Below are positions 49,099 through 53,195 of a stretch of DNA of 53,195 nt, piece after piece. The DNA is from CAYVBW01 sp964588685. GTDB taxonomy: Bacteria > Patescibacteriota > Microgenomatia > UBA1400 > PJMF01. Position numbers and translations under genes: made by a program. The stretch is taken from positions 1 through 53,195 of the forward strand of contig CAZPQG010000006.1 in NCBI GenBank assembly GCA_964588685.1, read 5' to 3'. Position 1 is the first letter of the stretch, and each line of letters begins with the position of its first letter. Under the pieces are notes generated by a model. The model saw only the letters and a list, made by a program, of their open reading frames with translations. It was not told the DNA's origin and did no database searches.

Positions 49099-49268
49099 GT
49101 TAATAAAAGCTATTTTTTAACAAATTTTTAACTCATAAGGTTGTATTATTTTAATTTTATTTTTTTTAATTAAAATTTACAGCAAAACAAGCAAGGTGCA
49201 AGTTACAACGTTATTTTTGATCACATATTGTAATAAAGTCTAAATTTTCCGCAGTCAGGGCTTATTTC

Positions 49269-49277
49269 TGTTATAAT
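49269..49277 (+). promoter_or_regulatory. Extended -10 promoter (TGTTATAAT), leaderless gene
   Basis: A perfect TGn-TATAAT. The hexamer ends 7 nt before the A of the ATG at 49284, so transcription should start on the start codon. Confidence 0.65.
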
Positions 49278-49283
49278 ACAGGT

Positions 49284-49436
49284 ATGGCAAAACAAAGAAT
49301 GATCGTTACTGACGATCAATTGCTAATAGATATGGATCTTTTGTTTAATGCTATCCGTGAAGCTGGTGGTGATTGGGAAAAAGTTGAGCAGGAAATGAGA
49401 CAGTACCTGCAAGCTGTGCAATCAATGGTTGAATAA
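49284..49436 (+). CDS. Small hypothetical protein, 50 residues
   Basis: The ORF reads MAKQRMIVTDDQLLIDMDLLF and ends YLQAVQSMVE, a short acidic helical protein with no family I recognise. It is too short for many gene callers. Support for its reality comes from a consensus extended -10 placed exactly for a leaderless transcript and a stop followed by non-coding DNA. The central part (AIREAGGDWEKVEQEMRQYL) looks like a helix-turn-helix pair of alpha-helices, which could bind another protein or nucleic acid, but this is not shown. Confidence 0.6.
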   Translation: MAKQRMIVTDDQLLIDMDLLFNAIREAGGDWEKVEQEMRQYLQAVQSMVE

Positions 49437-49557
49437 CTTTTTGAAGAAAGAGTTAAGCTTTATACTATCCTGTTTTAATAAGAATTAAATCGAACTTTTT
49501 GTTCGCAGTAATTTTACTTTAATTAGTTAATGATTAATATTAGTAATTTATTTTTAC

Positions 49558-50193
49558 ATGGCTAACAACAAAATACCCTCAAAATATGTAATTACTGATG
49601 TTGATGAAGGTGTGCAAATTAATGAAGGGATAAGATTAGGCATTGCCGGTTGCGGCTATGGTTTAAAAGACTTTTCGAAAGTAACGGCAGTTTTAAAAAA
49701 GTTATTTCCCAATACTTTAGTTATGGCTGCTTCTGCTCAGAGTGATTGGATGAAAGATCAACTGGATTTGAATGATTGGGAGGAGATTAATGCTTTGGCA
49801 CAGCAGCACATCCAGGCTTTATCTGATAAAACAAGTTTATTTTATGCGGGTTTTTTTGATTTTGAAGATCCCAAAGAATTAAAATACGGGATTAAGGGCC
49901 ACATGGTCCGCCCGAAAGATATGCATTTAGCTAATAAAATCTGTTTAACTTTAGGAGGAGGTGAGCAGGTCTATAATTTGGGGCAATATTTAATTTCAGC
50001 TGATTGGGTGAGCGACGTGCCTCAGTCTTTAGCTGAAAAAATTATTAAGCAGCAAGTTGATTTTTATCAAAATTTGAATCAGGCTCAATTAAAATTAGTT
50101 GCTCAGATGGGTGGAAGTTTAGGGCAGAAAAAAGCAGAGCAAAATAAAGAAGTGCTGACTAAGATGGGATTTGAAATAGAGATAGTGGAATAA
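49558..50193 (+). CDS. Hypothetical protein, possible alpha/beta fold
   Basis: A 211-residue protein I do not recognise. Stretches GIRLGIAGCGYGLKDFSKVTAVLKKLFPNTLVMAASAQSDWM and YAGFFDFEDPKELKYGIKGH suggest an alpha/beta fold. GGEQVYNLGQYLISADWVSD and GGSLGQKKAEQNKEVLTKMGFEIEIVE lie near the end. There is no signal peptide or membrane helix. It is the last gene before the tRNA-Ala/23S unit. Nothing visible in or around it points to a function. Confidence 0.55.
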   Translation: MANNKIPSKYVITDVDEGVQINEGIRLGIAGCGYGLKDFSKVTAVLKKLFPNTLVMAASAQSDWMKDQLDLNDWEEINALAQQHIQALSDKTSLFYAGFFDFEDPKELKYGIKGHMVRPKDMHLANKICLTLGGGEQVYNLGQYLISADWVSDVPQSLAEKIIKQQVDFYQNLNQAQLKLVAQMGGSLGQKKAEQNKEVLTKMGFEIEIVE

Positions 50194-50325
50194 ATTTAAA
50201 GTTAAGTAGATTTAAATTTGTTATTTGTAGAGTAATTTATTAAACTAACTTTTTAGTTTTTTAAAGACTAAAATTTATAAAGAGAACTGTAGTTGATAGT
50301 TTTTAAGGAATGGTTTAAGTTGTGG

Positions 50326-50354
50326 TTGCATTCTTTTTAAAATTTTAATAAAAT
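50326..50354 (+). promoter_or_regulatory. Putative promoter of tRNA-Ala/23S unit (TTGCAT-N17-TAAAAT)
   Basis: TTGCAT at 50326-50331 and TAAAAT at 50349-50354 are 17 bp apart. It would transcribe the hairpin-rich leader, tRNA-Ala and 23S rRNA. A TTGATA/TATCAA hairpin (50368-50384) follows shortly. Confidence 0.4.
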
Positions 50355-50404
50355 ATAAATATTCAAGTTGATAATGTGTATCAAGTTGAGAAATAAAAAG
50401 TGAC

Positions 50405-50423
50405 AATGCTGCTTAGCAGCATT
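50405..50423 (+). repeat. Hairpin followed by T tract upstream of tRNA-Ala
   Basis: AATGCTGC and GCAGCATT pair perfectly around TTA, and a run of seven T follows 14 nt later. It may be the terminator of the preceding gene or an attenuator in the rRNA leader. Confidence 0.45.
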
Positions 50424-50479
50424 CCCTCCAAGATTTTTTTCAAGAATTTAATCCCAAGGCAAAGGTGAAATATTGCCTC

Positions 50480-50553
50480 GGGCCTGTGGCTTAGTCGGCT
50501 AAAGCGCTTCGTTTGCAACGAAGAGATCGGGAGTTCGAGTCTCCCCAGGTCCA
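50480..50553 (+). tRNA. tRNA-Ala (anticodon UGC), CCA not encoded
   Basis: The cloverleaf has acceptor GGGCCTG/CAGGTCC with one G-T pair, D arm GCTT/AAGC, anticodon arm CTTCG-TTTGCAA-CGAAG (anticodon TGC), and T arm GGGAG-TTCGAGT-CTCCC. A discriminator A is followed by CAC, so CCA must be added after transcription, unlike the tRNA-Ile in this window. tRNA-Ala(UGC) normally lies in the spacer between 16S and 23S rRNA. Here no 16S lies upstream. Its 3' neighbour is the 23S gene 260 bp away. Confidence 0.93.
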
Positions 50554-50557
50554 CACG

Positions 50558-50645
50558 GTAATTTTAATGTTGTTCGTTATCTGCCTAGCTTTCCGGCTTC
50601 GCCGGATGCGCGTCGGACGATAACTCGCAAACATTAAAAGATTAC
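50558..50645 (+). repeat. Long structured stem in tRNA-Ala to 23S spacer
   Basis: GTAAT/ATTAC and TTTTAATGTT (50562-50571)/AACATTAAAA (50630-50639) form the base, GTTATC/GATAAC an inner stem, and CCGG-CTTCG-CCGG (50593-50605) the tip. Nested pairing over 88 bases makes this a likely RNA processing structure. Confidence 0.55.
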
Positions 50646-50791
50646 TAAAATAAGTTTTATAGCTATCTTTTTGTTATTTTGAACGATTTCGGAGCTTTAC
50701 TCCGCCTGAGCGAAAAATAAAAAAAAGTAGCCTCGCTCTTTAACATGTGAAGAAAACATCGTCAGAAATAGTTCAATTTCAATTCAATATC

Positions 50792-50812
50792 TATTAGACA
50801 TTAAGTCTAATA
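50792..50812 (+). repeat. Hairpin just before 23S 5' end
   Basis: TATTAGAC and GTCTAATA pair perfectly around ATTAA and end within a few bases of the predicted 23S 5' end. Probable precursor processing site. Confidence 0.45.
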
Positions 50813-50813
50813 T

Positions 50814-53195
<2,382 letters not shown>

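Overview
The window is an AT-rich bacterial chromosome segment carrying the dnaA-dnaN-rpmH-rnpA-yidD-yidC-khpB block that usually marks a replication origin. Small genome-style gene content, single-copy essential genes, a DUF4012 membrane protein, VirB2/VirB4/VirD4-like secretion genes, an isopentenyl phosphate kinase, and several hypothetical families whose wording I associate with Candidate Phyla Radiation genomes all point to a Patescibacteria (Parcubacteria-like) organism. That placement is an inference from gene content. There are three 100-N scaffold gaps, so this is probably a metagenome assembly.

Layout. 1-3018: end of a Gln-rich protein and a VirB4-type ATPase. 3019-10077: origin region and its housekeeping block. 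The dnaA-dnaN spacer has a DnaA box, a C tract, six DnaA-trio-like triplets and an AT tract in the order of a basal unwinding element. 10382-20265: DUF4012 protein, bL25, ValRS, isopentenyl phosphate kinase and undecaprenyl-diphosphate synthase. 20296-22742: minus-strand array of four VirB2/TrbC-like two-helix proteins. 23008-33384: RecF, NAD(P)H-hydrate dehydratase, Fic protein, ATP-dependent DNA ligase, glycosyltransferase, Pth, MFS carrier and a GH3 hydrolase. 33546-38036: DUF192 protein and a VirD4/TraG-like ATPase with its partner. 38150-40268: Cys-rich ArsR repressor, anchored thioredoxin-fold protein, CPMC membrane protein and a helical protein. 40346-43930: MacAB-like efflux operon and a small membrane protein. 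44116-50193: tRNA-Ile(UAU), a PEATPTPTV-repeat surface protein, Pgk, ribosomal protein S1 and two small unknown genes. 50480-53195: tRNA-Ala(UGC) and a 23S rRNA gene cut by the window edge. No 16S gene lies in front of the 23S.

How the parts work together. The secretion genes are scattered over 38 kb but form a plausible minimal set (pilins, VirB4, VirD4-like). No relaxase is seen, so DNA uptake or pilus assembly is as likely as conjugation. IPK and UppS supply the lipid carrier used by wall synthesis, and the GH3 enzyme may trim or recycle wall sugars. The ArsR cassette looks like a thiol/metal-responsive unit: one operator-like repeat overlaps the predicted arsR transcription start and a better copy fills the spacer of the next promoter.

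A recurring signal is an extended -10 promoter (TGnTATAMT-like) placed so that transcripts begin 0-8 nt before the start codon. Shine-Dalgarno sequences are mostly absent, yidD being the clear exception. This suggests substantial leaderless or near-leaderless expression.
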